Below are positions 35,946 through 44,169 of a DNA stretch of 64,000 nucleotides, in pieces. Source of the DNA: Curtobacterium sp. GC_Cur_3. Lineage in GTDB: Bacteria > Actinomycetota > Actinomycetes > Actinomycetales > Microbacteriaceae. A program made the translations under genes and the position numbers. The notes under the pieces were generated by a model, which was not told the origin of the DNA, did not search any database, and was given only the letters and a program-made list of their open reading frames with translations. Location: the NCBI RefSeq assembly GCF_026544205.1, contig NZ_JALNUI010000008.1, positions 1-64,000 of the forward strand, in the 5' to 3' direction. Numbering within the stretch: position 1 is the first letter of the stretch; each line of letters starts with the position of its first letter.

Positions 35946-36992
35946 ATGACCACCGGAAACCTCCGCGTCGCCGTCGTCGGCGCCGGCATGATGGGCGCCG
36001 ACCACGTCCGTCGCATCACCGCGAAGATCTCGAACGCCGACGTCGTCGCGGTCGTCGAGCCCGACCAGGCCCGCGCGGCCGCGGCTGCCGCCCTCGCACC
36101 GGGTGCCGTCACCGCAGCGTCCTTCGACGAGGCGCTCGACCTGACCCCGATCGACGCCGTCGTCATCGCGACGCCCGGGTTCCTGCACGAGCCGATCCTG
36201 GTGACGGCCCTGGAGCGTGGACTCACCGTGCTCTGCGAGAAGCCCCTCACGACGAGCGCCGAGGACTCGCTCCGGATCGTCGAGCTCGAGCAGACGAAGG
36301 CCGACCGACCGAAGATCCAGGTCGGGTTCATGCGTCGCTTCGACGCCGGCTACCAGGAGCTCAAGGCACTCCGCGAGTCCGGCGCGAACGGCGCGCTGCT
36401 CGCACTGCACCACGCGCACCGCAACCCGACGACGCCGCCCAACTTCAGCGAGGCGATGCTCATCCACGACTCGGTGATCCACGAGATCGACATCATCCCG
36501 TTCATCACCGGCGAGGCGATCACGAGCGTCGAGGTCAAGAAGCCCCGCCAGAACTCCCTCGCGCCCGCCGACCTGCCCGAGCCGCAGTTCGTCCTGTTCA
36601 CGACCGAGTCGGGCACCATGGCGATCGTCGAGATCAACGTCAACGCCCAGTTCGGCTACCAGGTCACCACCGACGCCGTGTTCGAGTCGGGCGTCGCGTA
36701 CATCGGCCGCGAGACCTCGCAGCTCGTCGTCGCGGGCGGTGTGTCCGGCCAGGGGGTGACCCCGTCGTTCAAGGAGCGCTTCGCCGCCGCCTACGACGAA
36801 GAGGTCCAGCGCTGGGTCGACGCCGCTCGGCTCGGCGGCATCGACGGCCCGAGCGCGTGGGACGGCTACACGGCGTCCGTCGTCGCCGAGGTCGCCGTCC
36901 GTGCCCAGCAGTCCGGAGCGCACGAGCAGGTCGAGTACGCGGTCGCGAAGCCGGCGTTCTACGCCGACGCCCCGGTGCTCACGGAGGCGTAG
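35946..36992 (+). CDS. iolG: Inositol 2-dehydrogenase
   Basis: NAD-dependent oxidation of myo-inositol to 2-keto-myo-inositol, the first step of the route. The 348-aa Gfo/Idh/MocA protein has the Rossmann start VVGAGMMGADHV, catalytic Lys99 in CEKPL, and the substrate-side IHDSVIHEIDIIPF. AGGAG is 8 bases before the ATG, a strong site in this operon. The enzyme may also accept scyllo- or D-chiro-inositol or glucose; specificity is not readable. iolH starts 3 bp after its stop. Confidence 0.94.
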   Translation: MTTGNLRVAVVGAGMMGADHVRRITAKISNADVVAVVEPDQARAAAAAALAPGAVTAASFDEALDLTPIDAVVIATPGFLHEPILVTALERGLTVLCEKPLTTSAEDSLRIVELEQTKADRPKIQVGFMRRFDAGYQELKALRESGANGALLALHHAHRNPTTPPNFSEAMLIHDSVIHEIDIIPFITGEAITSVEVKKPRQNSLAPADLPEPQFVLFTTESGTMAIVEINVNAQFGYQVTTDAVFESGVAYIGRETSQLVVAGGVSGQGVTPSFKERFAAAYDEEVQRWVDAARLGGIDGPSAWDGYTASVVAEVAVRAQQSGAHEQVEYAVAKPAFYADAPVLTEA

Positions 36993-36995
36993 CCC

Positions 36996-37865
36996 GTGCC
37001 GAAGATCGCCCTCGACCCCACTCCCTTCCACCACGACCTCGAGCTGCTCGAGTTCCCCCGGAAGGTCGCCGACCTCGGCTACGAGTACCTCCAGCTGACA
37101 CCTCACCGCGACTTCATCCCGTTCTTCCGGCACCCGAAGGCCGACGACGACCTCGTCGACGCCTTCGCCGCTGCCTGCACGGACGCCGGGGTCCAGGTGG
37201 CCAGCGTCCTGCCGGTGCTCCGCTGGTCGGGTCCCGACCGCGAGACCCGCGAGACCGCCGTCAAGCAGTGGAAGCGCGTGATCGAGATCACCCAGCGCCT
37301 CGGGGTGGACACCATCAACACCGAGTTCTCGGGCCGTCCCGAACGGGCCGAGGAGTCCGAGGCGCAGTTCTACTGGGCGATGGAGGAACTGCTCCCGGTC
37401 ATCGAGGCCGCCGACCTGCGCGTCCTCATCGACCCGCACCCCGACGACTTCGTCGAGGACGGCCTCGAGGCCCTGCGGGTGATCCGCGGGCTCAACTCCA
37501 AGCACGTCGGGTTCGTCTACGTGGCCTGCCACACGTTCCACTACGGCGGGGACATGGACGCCGTCATCGACGCCGCGGGGGGCTCCCTGCAGCTCGTGCA
37601 CGTCGCCGACGCGTTCGACCACCACCGCTCCCACGGCCTCCGCTACATCACCAACCCGCCGGGCAACGCCGTCCGTGTCCACCAGCACCTGCCGGTGGGT
37701 CAGGGCGACGTCGACTTCGACCGGTTCTGGGCAGCGCTCGACCGCGTCGGCTTCTCGGCGCGGGAGGACGCCGTCGCGGTGTCGAGCGTCTTCGCCGAGG
37801 ACGAGAACGCAGACGAGGTCTCGCGCTTCCAGCTCGACACGATCACGAAGGGACTGCACCGATGA
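36996..37865 (+). CDS. iolH: Sugar phosphate isomerase/epimerase family protein, IolH-like
   Basis: TIM-barrel protein of 289 aa of the AP endonuclease 2/xylose isomerase family. Metal-ligand segments are NTEFSGRPE, LIDPHPDDFVEDG and LQLVHVADAFDHHRSH. Position between iolG and a transaldolase-like gene, and its similarity to IolE-type barrels, give the IolH label; its reaction is unproven in any system I can name with confidence, with inosose isomerisation a common suggestion. GTG start 3 bp after iolG; the stop overlaps the next ATG. Confidence 0.85.
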   Translation: MPKIALDPTPFHHDLELLEFPRKVADLGYEYLQLTPHRDFIPFFRHPKADDDLVDAFAAACTDAGVQVASVLPVLRWSGPDRETRETAVKQWKRVIEITQRLGVDTINTEFSGRPERAEESEAQFYWAMEELLPVIEAADLRVLIDPHPDDFVEDGLEALRVIRGLNSKHVGFVYVACHTFHYGGDMDAVIDAAGGSLQLVHVADAFDHHRSHGLRYITNPPGNAVRVHQHLPVGQGDVDFDRFWAALDRVGFSAREDAVAVSSVFAEDENADEVSRFQLDTITKGLHR

Positions 37866-39001
37866 CGACCGCACCGACCGAGACCACACCCACCACGAGT
37901 GCTGGCGCGACCCCGTCCGCCGTAGCCGACACCCGCCCGGTGACGCTCCAGGCAGCCGAGCAGACCCCGACCGCCCTGTGGAACGACTCCGCCGACCCGC
38001 GCGAGCTGGCCACCGCCATCCACCTGTACGGCGCCGTCGGGGCGACCTGCAACCCGGTCATCGCGTACACCTGCATCCAGCAGGACCCGGAGACGTGGGT
38101 CCCGCGCATCCGCCAGATCGCCGCCGAGCACCCGACTGCGGGGGAATCCTGGATCGGGTGGAAGGCCGTCGAGGAGCTCTCGATCGCCGCGGCCGCCCAG
38201 CTGCTCCCCGCGTTCGAGGCATCCGGCGGGCGCAACGGCCGACTCAGCATGCAGACCGACCCGCGCTTCCACCGCGACCAGGACGCCCTCGTCGAGCAGG
38301 CCGTGCGGTTCTCCGGGCTCGCGCCGAACATCATCGTGAAGATCCCCGCGACGAAGACCGGGATCGCCGCGATCGAGGAAGCCGCCTACCGCGGGGTCTC
38401 CATCAACGCGACGGTGTCGTTCACCGTGCCGCAGGTCGTCGCCGTGGGCGAGGCCATCGAGCGTGCGCTCGACCGCCGTGCCGCGGACGGCCTGCCGGAG
38501 CAGGAGTTCGGCCACGTGGTCACTCTGATGGCCGGGCGCTTCGACGACTGGCTGAAGACCTCGGTGCAGCGCGACCACGTGATGATCGACCCCGGGTACC
38601 TCGAGTGGGCTGGCGTCGCCGCGGTCAAGAACGCCTACCGGGTCTTCCGGCAGCGCGGGTTCCGGTCGCGGGTGCTCGTCGCGGCCTTCCGCAACGCCCT
38701 GCAGTGGTCCGAGTTCCAGGGCGGCGACCTCGTCGTCTCCCCGCCGTTCCAGTGGTCGAAGGACATCAACGACAACGCGTTCCCGTTCCGTCCCGACGCC
38801 ATCGACGACGAGGTCCCGGCCCACGTGCTCGACGCGCTGCGTGCGGCCACGCCGGAGTTCGCCCGCGGGTACGACGAGGACGGCATGACGATCGACGAGT
38901 TCGACCGCTTCGGTGCGACCGTGACGACGCTGCGCCAGTTCCTCGACGCGGACGCCAAGCTCGACGCCCTGGTCCGCGACATCATCGTCCCGGCCGTCTG
39001 A
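37862..39001 (+). CDS. Transaldolase family protein in the inositol operon
   Basis: Protein of 379 aa with a Thr/Pro-rich 30-residue N-terminus, then a transaldolase-type barrel. LYGAVGATCNPVIAYTCI resembles the TSNPTI start region, and NIIVKIPATKTGIAAIEEA carries the likely Schiff-base lysine. GVSINATVSFTV and HVMIDPGYLEWAGVAAVKNAY match later barrel strands. It differs from the pentose-phosphate transaldolase in several motifs. Possible roles are a second aldolase for a phosphorylated inositol intermediate or carbon shuffling of triose phosphate. ATGA overlap with iolH. Confidence 0.8.
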   Translation: MTTAPTETTPTTSAGATPSAVADTRPVTLQAAEQTPTALWNDSADPRELATAIHLYGAVGATCNPVIAYTCIQQDPETWVPRIRQIAAEHPTAGESWIGWKAVEELSIAAAAQLLPAFEASGGRNGRLSMQTDPRFHRDQDALVEQAVRFSGLAPNIIVKIPATKTGIAAIEEAAYRGVSINATVSFTVPQVVAVGEAIERALDRRAADGLPEQEFGHVVTLMAGRFDDWLKTSVQRDHVMIDPGYLEWAGVAAVKNAYRVFRQRGFRSRVLVAAFRNALQWSEFQGGDLVVSPPFQWSKDINDNAFPFRPDAIDDEVPAHVLDALRAATPEFARGYDEDGMTIDEFDRFGATVTTLRQFLDADAKLDALVRDIIVPAV

Positions 39002-39006
39002 GCGCG

Positions 39007-40200
39007 ATGGACTCGATCGGCGTCGGACTGATCTCCGTCGGGTGGATGGGGCGGCTGCACTCGCGTGCCTACCGCGCGCTGCCCGACCACTTCCCGGAGC
39101 TCGGCGTCCGGCCGCGGCTCGTGGTCGCGGCGGACCCGGTCCCCGAGGCCCGTGCGCAGGCCGTCGACCGCCTCGGCTACGAGCGCGCTGTCGCCGACTG
39201 GCACGAGGTCCTCGCGGACCCGGCCGTCGACGTCGTCTCGATCTGCTCGCCGAACTTCCTGCACCGCGAGATGGCCGTCGCCGCCGCAGAGGCGGGCAAG
39301 CCGTTCTGGATCGAGAAGCCGATGGGCCGTTCCGCCGAGGACTCCCGCGCGATCCACCAGGCCGTCCAGCGTTCCGGCGTGATCACGAGTGTCGGCTTCA
39401 ACTACCGGCACGCCCCGGCGATCGAGCGTGCCCGCGAGCTGGTCCGGAACGGTCGACTCGGCCGGGTCACGACCGTGCGCGGGTCGTTCCTCGCCGACTA
39501 CTCCGCCGACCCCGCGGCACCCCTGACCTGGCGCTTCGAGCGGGACCGTGCGGGCTCCGGAGTCCTCGGCGACCTGCTCTCGCACGGCCTCGACCTGGCG
39601 CAGTACCTGGTCGGGCGGATCGGAAGCGTCACCGCGCTCGCCGACACCGTCATCACCGAGCGTCCCGTCCCCGGCGCTGGCATCGTGGACCGGAGCGCCG
39701 CGGCGACGGGCGCGCTGCGTCCGGTCGAGAACGAGGACTACGCCGCGCTGCTCCTCCGCTTCGACGGTGGCGCTGTCGGCACGATGGACTCGAGTCGGGT
39801 CATGCACGGGCCCCACGCCGAGTACGCGATCGAGGTCTACGGCACCAGGGGCTCCGTGCGCTGGGACTTCCAGCGGATGAACGAGCTCCAGGTCGCGCTC
39901 GACGGGCAGGAGTCGTCCGGCTACACCACGCACCTCGTCGCGCCGGGCGACGGCGAGTTCGGCCGGTTCCAGCCGGGTGCTGGGACTGCGATGGGCTACG
40001 ACGACCTGAAGACCATCGAGGCCGCGCAGTTCATCGCCAGCGTCCGTCGCGGAGAGCAGCTCGCGCCGTCGGTCGCCGACGGCCTGGCCGCCGCCTCCGT
40101 CGTCGAGGCCGCGGAGGCCTCCCTCGCCGACGGTGCCTGGCACGACGTCGCCCGCGTCGAGGGGCCGCTCACCGCCGACGCGGCGACCCCCGTGCTCTAG
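39007..40200 (+). CDS. Gfo/Idh/MocA family oxidoreductase
   Basis: NAD(P)-dependent dehydrogenase of 397 aa, about 50 residues longer than IolG. The Rossmann segment is ISVGWMGRLHSRAYRAL and the conserved lysine is Lys104 in WIEKPMG. The C-terminal domain has GSGVLGDLLSHGLDLAQYL and YGTRGSVRWDFQRMNEL. It is the last gene of the iol operon, followed by a strong terminator. It probably oxidises another inositol stereoisomer (scyllo-, chiro-) or a related sugar acid; that is inference from position only. Confidence 0.88.
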   Translation: MDSIGVGLISVGWMGRLHSRAYRALPDHFPELGVRPRLVVAADPVPEARAQAVDRLGYERAVADWHEVLADPAVDVVSICSPNFLHREMAVAAAEAGKPFWIEKPMGRSAEDSRAIHQAVQRSGVITSVGFNYRHAPAIERARELVRNGRLGRVTTVRGSFLADYSADPAAPLTWRFERDRAGSGVLGDLLSHGLDLAQYLVGRIGSVTALADTVITERPVPGAGIVDRSAAATGALRPVENEDYAALLLRFDGGAVGTMDSSRVMHGPHAEYAIEVYGTRGSVRWDFQRMNELQVALDGQESSGYTTHLVAPGDGEFGRFQPGAGTAMGYDDLKTIEAAQFIASVRRGEQLAPSVADGLAAASVVEAAEASLADGAWHDVARVEGPLTADAATPVL

Positions 40201-40211
40201 ACGGTCACTGC

Positions 40212-40259
40212 GACGGACAGGAGGCCCGGCGCCAGCAGGTGCCGCGCCTCCTGTCCGTC
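40212..40259. terminator. Terminator of the inositol operon
   Basis: Arms GACGGACAGGAGGC / GCCTCCTGTCCGTC extend inward with mismatches to near 22 bp each. It is a member of the GGAGGC palindrome family and lies just before the next operator. Confidence 0.75.
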
Positions 40260-40283
40260 TCTGGCCCCGCCCGGAACCGTGGT

Positions 40284-40301
40284 ACTTTGTCAGGACAAAG
40301 T
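40284..40301. promoter_or_regulatory. Operator and promoter of the tautomerase gene
   Basis: ACTTTGTC-AG-GACAAAGT is an inverted repeat with perfect 8-bp arms and the TGTC-N2-GACA core shared with 28501 and 41554. A -10-like TACTTT (40283-40288) overlaps the left arm, so a bound protein would block transcription. Confidence 0.7.
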
Positions 40302-40321
40302 CTCGACCAGCAGGAGGCACC

Positions 40322-40729
40322 ATGCCGCTCGTCCGTATCGACCTGACCACCGGGCGCAGCCCCGAAGCCGTCCGCGCCATCGCCGACGCGATCCACACCG
40401 CCATCGTCGACGTCTACGGCATCCCGCCGCGTGACCGGTTCCAGATCGTCACCGAGCACCCGGCGCAGCAGATCATCGCCGAGGACGCCGGACTGGGCTT
40501 CGAGCGCACCGAGGGCGTCGTCATGATCCAGGTCTTCACGCAGCGCGGTCGGACGGACGACGCCAAGACGACGCTCTACGCGGCGATCCACGACCGGCTC
40601 GTGGCGGTCGGCGTGGCGACCGAGGACGTCTTCATCGGCTACGTCGAGAACGGACCGCAGGACTGGTCGTTCGGCTTCGGACGCGCGCAGTACGTCACGG
40701 GCGAGCTCGGCGTGCCCTCGGCGGGGTAG
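40322..40729 (+). CDS. Tautomerase family protein
   Basis: Protein of 135 aa of the tautomerase/4-oxalocrotonate tautomerase superfamily, with the N-terminal catalytic proline as residue 2 (MPLVRIDL). It has conserved IHTAIVDVYGIPPRDRFQIV, the long-form length (about twice a 4-OT monomer), and VFIGYVENGPQDWSFGFG near the C-terminus. AGGAGG 4 bases upstream of the ATG is a strong ribosome binding site. It has its own promoter with the inositol-type operator, so it is probably induced together with the iol operon. A role in keto-enol conversion of inosose or dione intermediates is plausible but unproven. Confidence 0.85.
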   Translation: MPLVRIDLTTGRSPEAVRAIADAIHTAIVDVYGIPPRDRFQIVTEHPAQQIIAEDAGLGFERTEGVVMIQVFTQRGRTDDAKTTLYAAIHDRLVAVGVATEDVFIGYVENGPQDWSFGFGRAQYVTGELGVPSAG

Positions 40730-40735
40730 CGCGGC

Positions 40736-41494
40736 CTACTTGTCGACGAGGGTGACCTCGAACGAGTAGCGGTCGGGGCGGTAGCAGTGCACGCCGTACT
40801 CGACCGCGCGGCCCGAGGCGTCGTAGGCGGTGCGGCTCATGGTGAGGACAGGGTCGCCGTCCTCGATCTCGAGCAGGCCCGCCTCTTCATCCGTGACCGC
40901 CCGTGCGCCGATCCGCTGCTTGGCGACCCGCATCGTCACCCCGCGGGCACGGAGCAGCTGGTACAGCCCGTGGGACTGCAGGTCCGTGTCGGTGATCTCG
41001 AGGAACTCCGGCGGCAGGTAGTTCTCGAGGATCGCCATCGGCACGTCCTCGGCGAACCGCACGCGGCGGATGTGGACCACCGTCGTGCCGGGCTGCACGC
41101 TGAGCGCCTCGGCGACGGCGGGGCTCGCGGGGACGTCACTGCGATCGAGGAGCTTGGTCGTCGGCTTCTGCGACCCCTGCGTCAGGTCGTCGAACAGGCT
41201 CGTCAGTTCGACCTTGCGGGTGACGGGCCCGTGCACGACCTGCGTGCCGATGCCACGACGCCGGACGAGCAGGCCCTTGTCGACGAGGTCCTGGATGGCA
41301 CGACGGATCGTCGGGCGGGACAGCCCCAGGCGCTCGCCGAGGGCGATCTCGTTCTCCAGCCGGGAGCCCGGCGGCATCGCGCCGGAGCGGATCGACTCCT
41401 CGATGCGCGAGGCGACCTGGAAGTAGAGGGGCATCGGACCCGACCGGTCCAGGTCCATGAACAGGTCGGACGGCACCTGGCCTTCGTTGGTCAT
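40736..41494 (-). CDS. GntR/HutC family repressor, probable regulator of the inositol operon
   Basis: Regulator of 252 aa. The N-terminal winged helix has PLYFQVASRIEESIRSGAMPPG and ENEIALGERLGLSRPTIRRA, typical of GntR. The C-terminal UTRA ligand domain begins near residue 85 and includes RRVRFAEDVPMAILENYLP and the final YRPDRYSFEVTL. HutC-subfamily repressors release DNA on binding a pathway metabolite. It ends 6 bp from the convergent tautomerase gene. AAGGA lies 6 bases before the ATG. Its own promoter carries the TGTC-N2-GACA repeat, implying autoregulation. Functional analogy to IolR of C. glutamicum is inference. Confidence 0.9.
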   Translation of the reverse strand: MTNEGQVPSDLFMDLDRSGPMPLYFQVASRIEESIRSGAMPPGSRLENEIALGERLGLSRPTIRRAIQDLVDKGLLVRRRGIGTQVVHGPVTRKVELTSLFDDLTQGSQKPTTKLLDRSDVPASPAVAEALSVQPGTTVVHIRRVRFAEDVPMAILENYLPPEFLEITDTDLQSHGLYQLLRARGVTMRVAKQRIGARAVTDEEAGLLEIEDGDPVLTMSRTAYDASGRAVEYGVHCYRPDRYSFEVTLVDK

Positions 41495-41553
41495 CGCTGT
41501 CCTTCGGGGAGTGCGGCGTGCTGGCTGCGGGTGCGGCTGCGGTGCCGCGGCGG

Positions 41554-41567
41554 ATTGTCGTGACAAT
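41554..41567. promoter_or_regulatory. Operator in the gntR promoter
   Basis: ATTGTC-GT-GACAAT has perfect 6-bp arms and the shared TGTC-N2-GACA core, 60 bases before the gntR ATG. A minus-strand -10-like TATTGT overlaps it (41563-41568). Confidence 0.7.
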
Positions 41568-41630
41568 ACCATCGGGGCCGCAGCGGCCCTCGGAAGCGGC
41601 CGGCTCCGTCGGCCCAGGCAGTTGGTCCGC

Positions 41631-42266
41631 TCAGTCGGCGAAGATCATCGGGCGGTTCGACAGCCGCGGCTGGTTCGCGGCCCGCGGCTTCTCGGCGCGG
41701 ATCCGCACCGGGTTGATCGTCACCCGGGTCGCCGCCCCGAGGGCCTCGACCGTGGGGGCCTCATGACGCTGCGCGGCGTGCACGACGATCGCGGCACAGG
41801 CCTCGGCGTCGGCTGCTGCGTCGTGGTGCTGGAAGTCCTCGAACCCCGCGGCCATCGCGGCCATCGGCAGGCGGTACGAGTCGAGCGTGTACGTCTTGCG
41901 TGCCACCGCGAGCGAGCACATCGAGTGGTGCTCGGACAGCTCGATGCCCGTCGCCGAGCAGCCGCCCGCGATCACGCCCATGTCGAACCGGGCGTTGTGG
42001 GCGACGAGGACGTCCCCGGCGGCGAAGGCCACGATGTCCGGGTACTGCTGCTCCCACGTCTTGGCGTGGACGACGTCCTCGGCGACGATGCCGTGGATGC
42101 GGGTGTTCCACTCGAGGAAGGCGTCGTGCCCGAACGGCGGGCGGATGAACCACGACGCCCGCTCGACGACCCGGCCCGCGCGGACCTTCACGAGGCCGAC
42201 GGAACACGCGCTGGCAGGCGAGCTGTTGGCGGTCTCGAAGTCGATCGCGGTGAAGTCCAATGACAC
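41631..42266 (-). CDS. DnaQ-like 3'-5' exonuclease
   Basis: DEDDh-family exonuclease of 211 aa. Catalytic acids are visible as Asp9/Glu11 in AIDFETAN, Asp in AHNARFDMGV, and the HHDAAADAEAC motif with the catalytic His. The C-terminus (about 40 residues, basic, ending MIFAD) carries no recognised domain, so this is a stand-alone nuclease rather than the polymerase III epsilon subunit. Start is GTG at 42266, with a GACGAT box 6 bases upstream that may be a leaderless -10. It is downstream of a small gene of unknown function on the same strand. Confidence 0.9.
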   Translation of the reverse strand: MSLDFTAIDFETANSSPASACSVGLVKVRAGRVVERASWFIRPPFGHDAFLEWNTRIHGIVAEDVVHAKTWEQQYPDIVAFAAGDVLVAHNARFDMGVIAGGCSATGIELSEHHSMCSLAVARKTYTLDSYRLPMAAMAAGFEDFQHHDAAADAEACAAIVVHAAQRHEAPTVEALGAATRVTINPVRIRAEKPRAANQPRLSNRPMIFAD

Positions 42267-42320
42267 GTCCCGATCGTCGCACGGGGTTCCGACATCGCCG
42301 GAACGCGCGTCGGCGTTGCG

Positions 42321-42782
42321 TCAGCGGCGGCGGTTCCTGCGGGTGCCGCGACGTCGACGTGCGGTGATCCGCCACGTCCTCGTCCGTCGTGCGTGCTCCG
42401 CCGTCCACCAGGGGCGGAGGACCGTGCCGACGAGTTCGAACGCGAGCGCTGCCCCGTCGAGTCGCCACCGGGGCGGGAGGCTCCGCACGTGCGCCGCGAT
42501 CGCCGCGGCGAAGTCCTCGGTGATCGTCGGGAAGGCGGCGTCCGCGGGCGGGGCGACCATCCGCCAGCGGTCCTCCTCCTGGTGGTCGATGGCGGCGTCC
42601 TCGGGGTCGTACTCGACCAGGACGTCCGCTTCGAGCTCGGCCAGGGCATCGTGCAGGGCGTCGAGTTCACGGGGTGGCATGGCCTCGAGCGCGGCGATCG
42701 TCTCCGGCGTGAACCACCGCCGCTGGTCGCGGGCGTCGAAGCCCATCGAGTGCACGCCGAGCCGGTCGCGTTCGAACCACAT
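42321..42782 (-). CDS. Conserved-looking hypothetical protein
   Basis: Protein of 153 aa I do not recognise. It begins MWFERDRLGVHSMGFDARDQ, has an acidic middle with helical LDALHDALAELEADVLVEYDP, and ends in a strongly basic Arg-rich tail (TARRRRGTRRNRRR) that could bind nucleic acid. No signal peptide or membrane helix. It lies 54 bp upstream of the exonuclease gene on the same strand and is divergent from ychF. The reading frame has normal high-GC third-position bias, supporting it as real. Confidence 0.6.
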   Translation of the reverse strand: MWFERDRLGVHSMGFDARDQRRWFTPETIAALEAMPPRELDALHDALAELEADVLVEYDPEDAAIDHQEEDRWRMVAPPADAAFPTITEDFAAAIAAHVRSLPPRWRLDGAALAFELVGTVLRPWWTAEHARRTRTWRITARRRRGTRRNRRR

Positions 42783-42935
42783 GGCTGTCCTCCGTCTGTC
42801 GCCCCGGGGACCAGGGTGCCAGGTGGGGGAGCCGCCGGTGTCGCGATCGAGCGGTTCACCTCGTTGGCTTCTGTCCCGGACGGCGCCTGACCGACCGACT
42901 GGAGGCCCGGGTCGGCTCCGGCGGGCAGCCGCCGG

Positions 42936-42941
42936 TAGGCT
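42936..42941 (+). promoter_or_regulatory. -10 box, leaderless promoter of ychF
   Basis: TAGGCT ends 8 bases before the GTG at 42950; the same TAGGCT arrangement precedes glpX. Confidence 0.5.
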
Positions 42942-42949
42942 GTCCTCCC

Positions 42950-44023
42950 GTGGCTCTCACCATCGGAATCGTCGGTCTCCCGAACGTCGGCAAGTCGACC
43001 CTGTTCAACGCGCTCACCAAGAACTCGGTCCTGGCGGCGAACTACCCGTTTGCGACGATCGAGCCGAACGTCGGGGTCGTGAACCTGCCCGACCCGCGGC
43101 TCGACACGCTCGCGGAGCTGTTCAAGTCGGAGAAGACCGTGCCCGCGCCGGTGTCGTTCGTCGACATCGCCGGCATCGTCAAGGGCGCCAGCGAGGGTGA
43201 AGGACTCGGCAACAAGTTCCTCGCCAACATCCGCGAAGCCGACGCCATCGCGCAGGTCGTCCGCGGGTTCACCGACGACGACGTCGTGCACGTGGCGAAC
43301 AAGGTCTCCCCGAAGGATGACCTCGAGGTCATCAACACCGAGCTGATCCTCGCCGACATGGAGACCGTCGACAAGGCGATGCCGCGCTACGAGAAGGCGG
43401 TGAAGCTCAAGCAGATGGAGCCCGCCGTCCTCGAGACCGCTCGCGAGGTCCGCGCCACGCTCGAGCAGGGCACGCTGCTGTCCGCCACGAAGATCGACCT
43501 GTCGCCGATCGCCGAACTCGGGCTGCTCAGCGCCAAGCCGTTCATCTTCGTCTTCAACGTCGACGAGGCGATCCTGACGGACGAGGACCGCAAGGCCGAA
43601 CTCGCGGCGCTCGTCGCCCCCGCCCAGGCCGTGTTCCTCGACGCCCAGGTCGAGTCCGAACTCATCGACCTCGACCCCGCGGACGCCGCCGAGCTCCTCG
43701 AGTCCACCGGTCAGACCGAGTCCGGGCTGAACCAACTCGCGCGGATCGGCTTCGACACCCTCGGGCTGCAGACGTACCTGACCGCCGGGCCGAAGGAGTC
43801 CCGCGCGTGGACGATCGGCAAGGGGTGGAAGGCGCCCCAGGCTGCCGGCGTCATCCACACCGACTTCGAGAAGGGCTTCATCAAGGCGGAGGTCATCTCG
43901 TTCGAGGACCTCGTCGAGACGGGCTCCATCGCCGAGGCTCGTGCGCACGGCAAGGCCCGCATCGAGGGCAAGGACTACGTCATGCAGGACGGCGACGTCG
44001 TGGAGTTCCGCTTCAACAACTAG
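42950..44023 (+). CDS. ychF: Redox-regulated ATPase YchF
   Basis: Universally conserved Obg-family ATPase of 357 aa that associates with ribosomes and stress responses. P-loop GLPNVGKST (residues about 8-16), switch II DIAGIVKGASEGEGLGN, and the degenerate base-recognition motif FVFNVDE explain ATP rather than GTP preference. The C-terminal TGS domain includes TAGPKESRAWTIGKGWKAPQAAGVIH and DYVMQDGDVVEFRFN. GTG start without Shine-Dalgarno, with a -10 box just upstream. Confidence 0.96.
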   Translation: MALTIGIVGLPNVGKSTLFNALTKNSVLAANYPFATIEPNVGVVNLPDPRLDTLAELFKSEKTVPAPVSFVDIAGIVKGASEGEGLGNKFLANIREADAIAQVVRGFTDDDVVHVANKVSPKDDLEVINTELILADMETVDKAMPRYEKAVKLKQMEPAVLETAREVRATLEQGTLLSATKIDLSPIAELGLLSAKPFIFVFNVDEAILTDEDRKAELAALVAPAQAVFLDAQVESELIDLDPADAAELLESTGQTESGLNQLARIGFDTLGLQTYLTAGPKESRAWTIGKGWKAPQAAGVIHTDFEKGFIKAEVISFEDLVETGSIAEARAHGKARIEGKDYVMQDGDVVEFRFNN

Positions 44024-44157
44024 TCGGTCATGTCTGGCGGGATCGTCGCCACGTGCGGAGGTCCAGCACGAAGCTGACCACGCCGGACAGTGCCATCACG
44101 ATCCTGGTTCGTCTGCGCGCCGTCAAAGCACTCGCCCCACAACCGGGTCCGGAGCGC

Positions 44158-44163
44158 TACGGT
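44158..44163 (+). promoter_or_regulatory. -10 box, leaderless promoter of the 44170 gene
   Basis: TACGGT ends 6 bases before the ATG at 44170. Confidence 0.4.
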
Positions 44164-44169
44164 GACGCC

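Noticed and set aside
32981-36331. Open frame of about 1100 codons antisense to iolD, iolE and part of iolG
   Set aside because: Shadow of the inositol genes; composition is not protein-like and there is no ribosome binding site.
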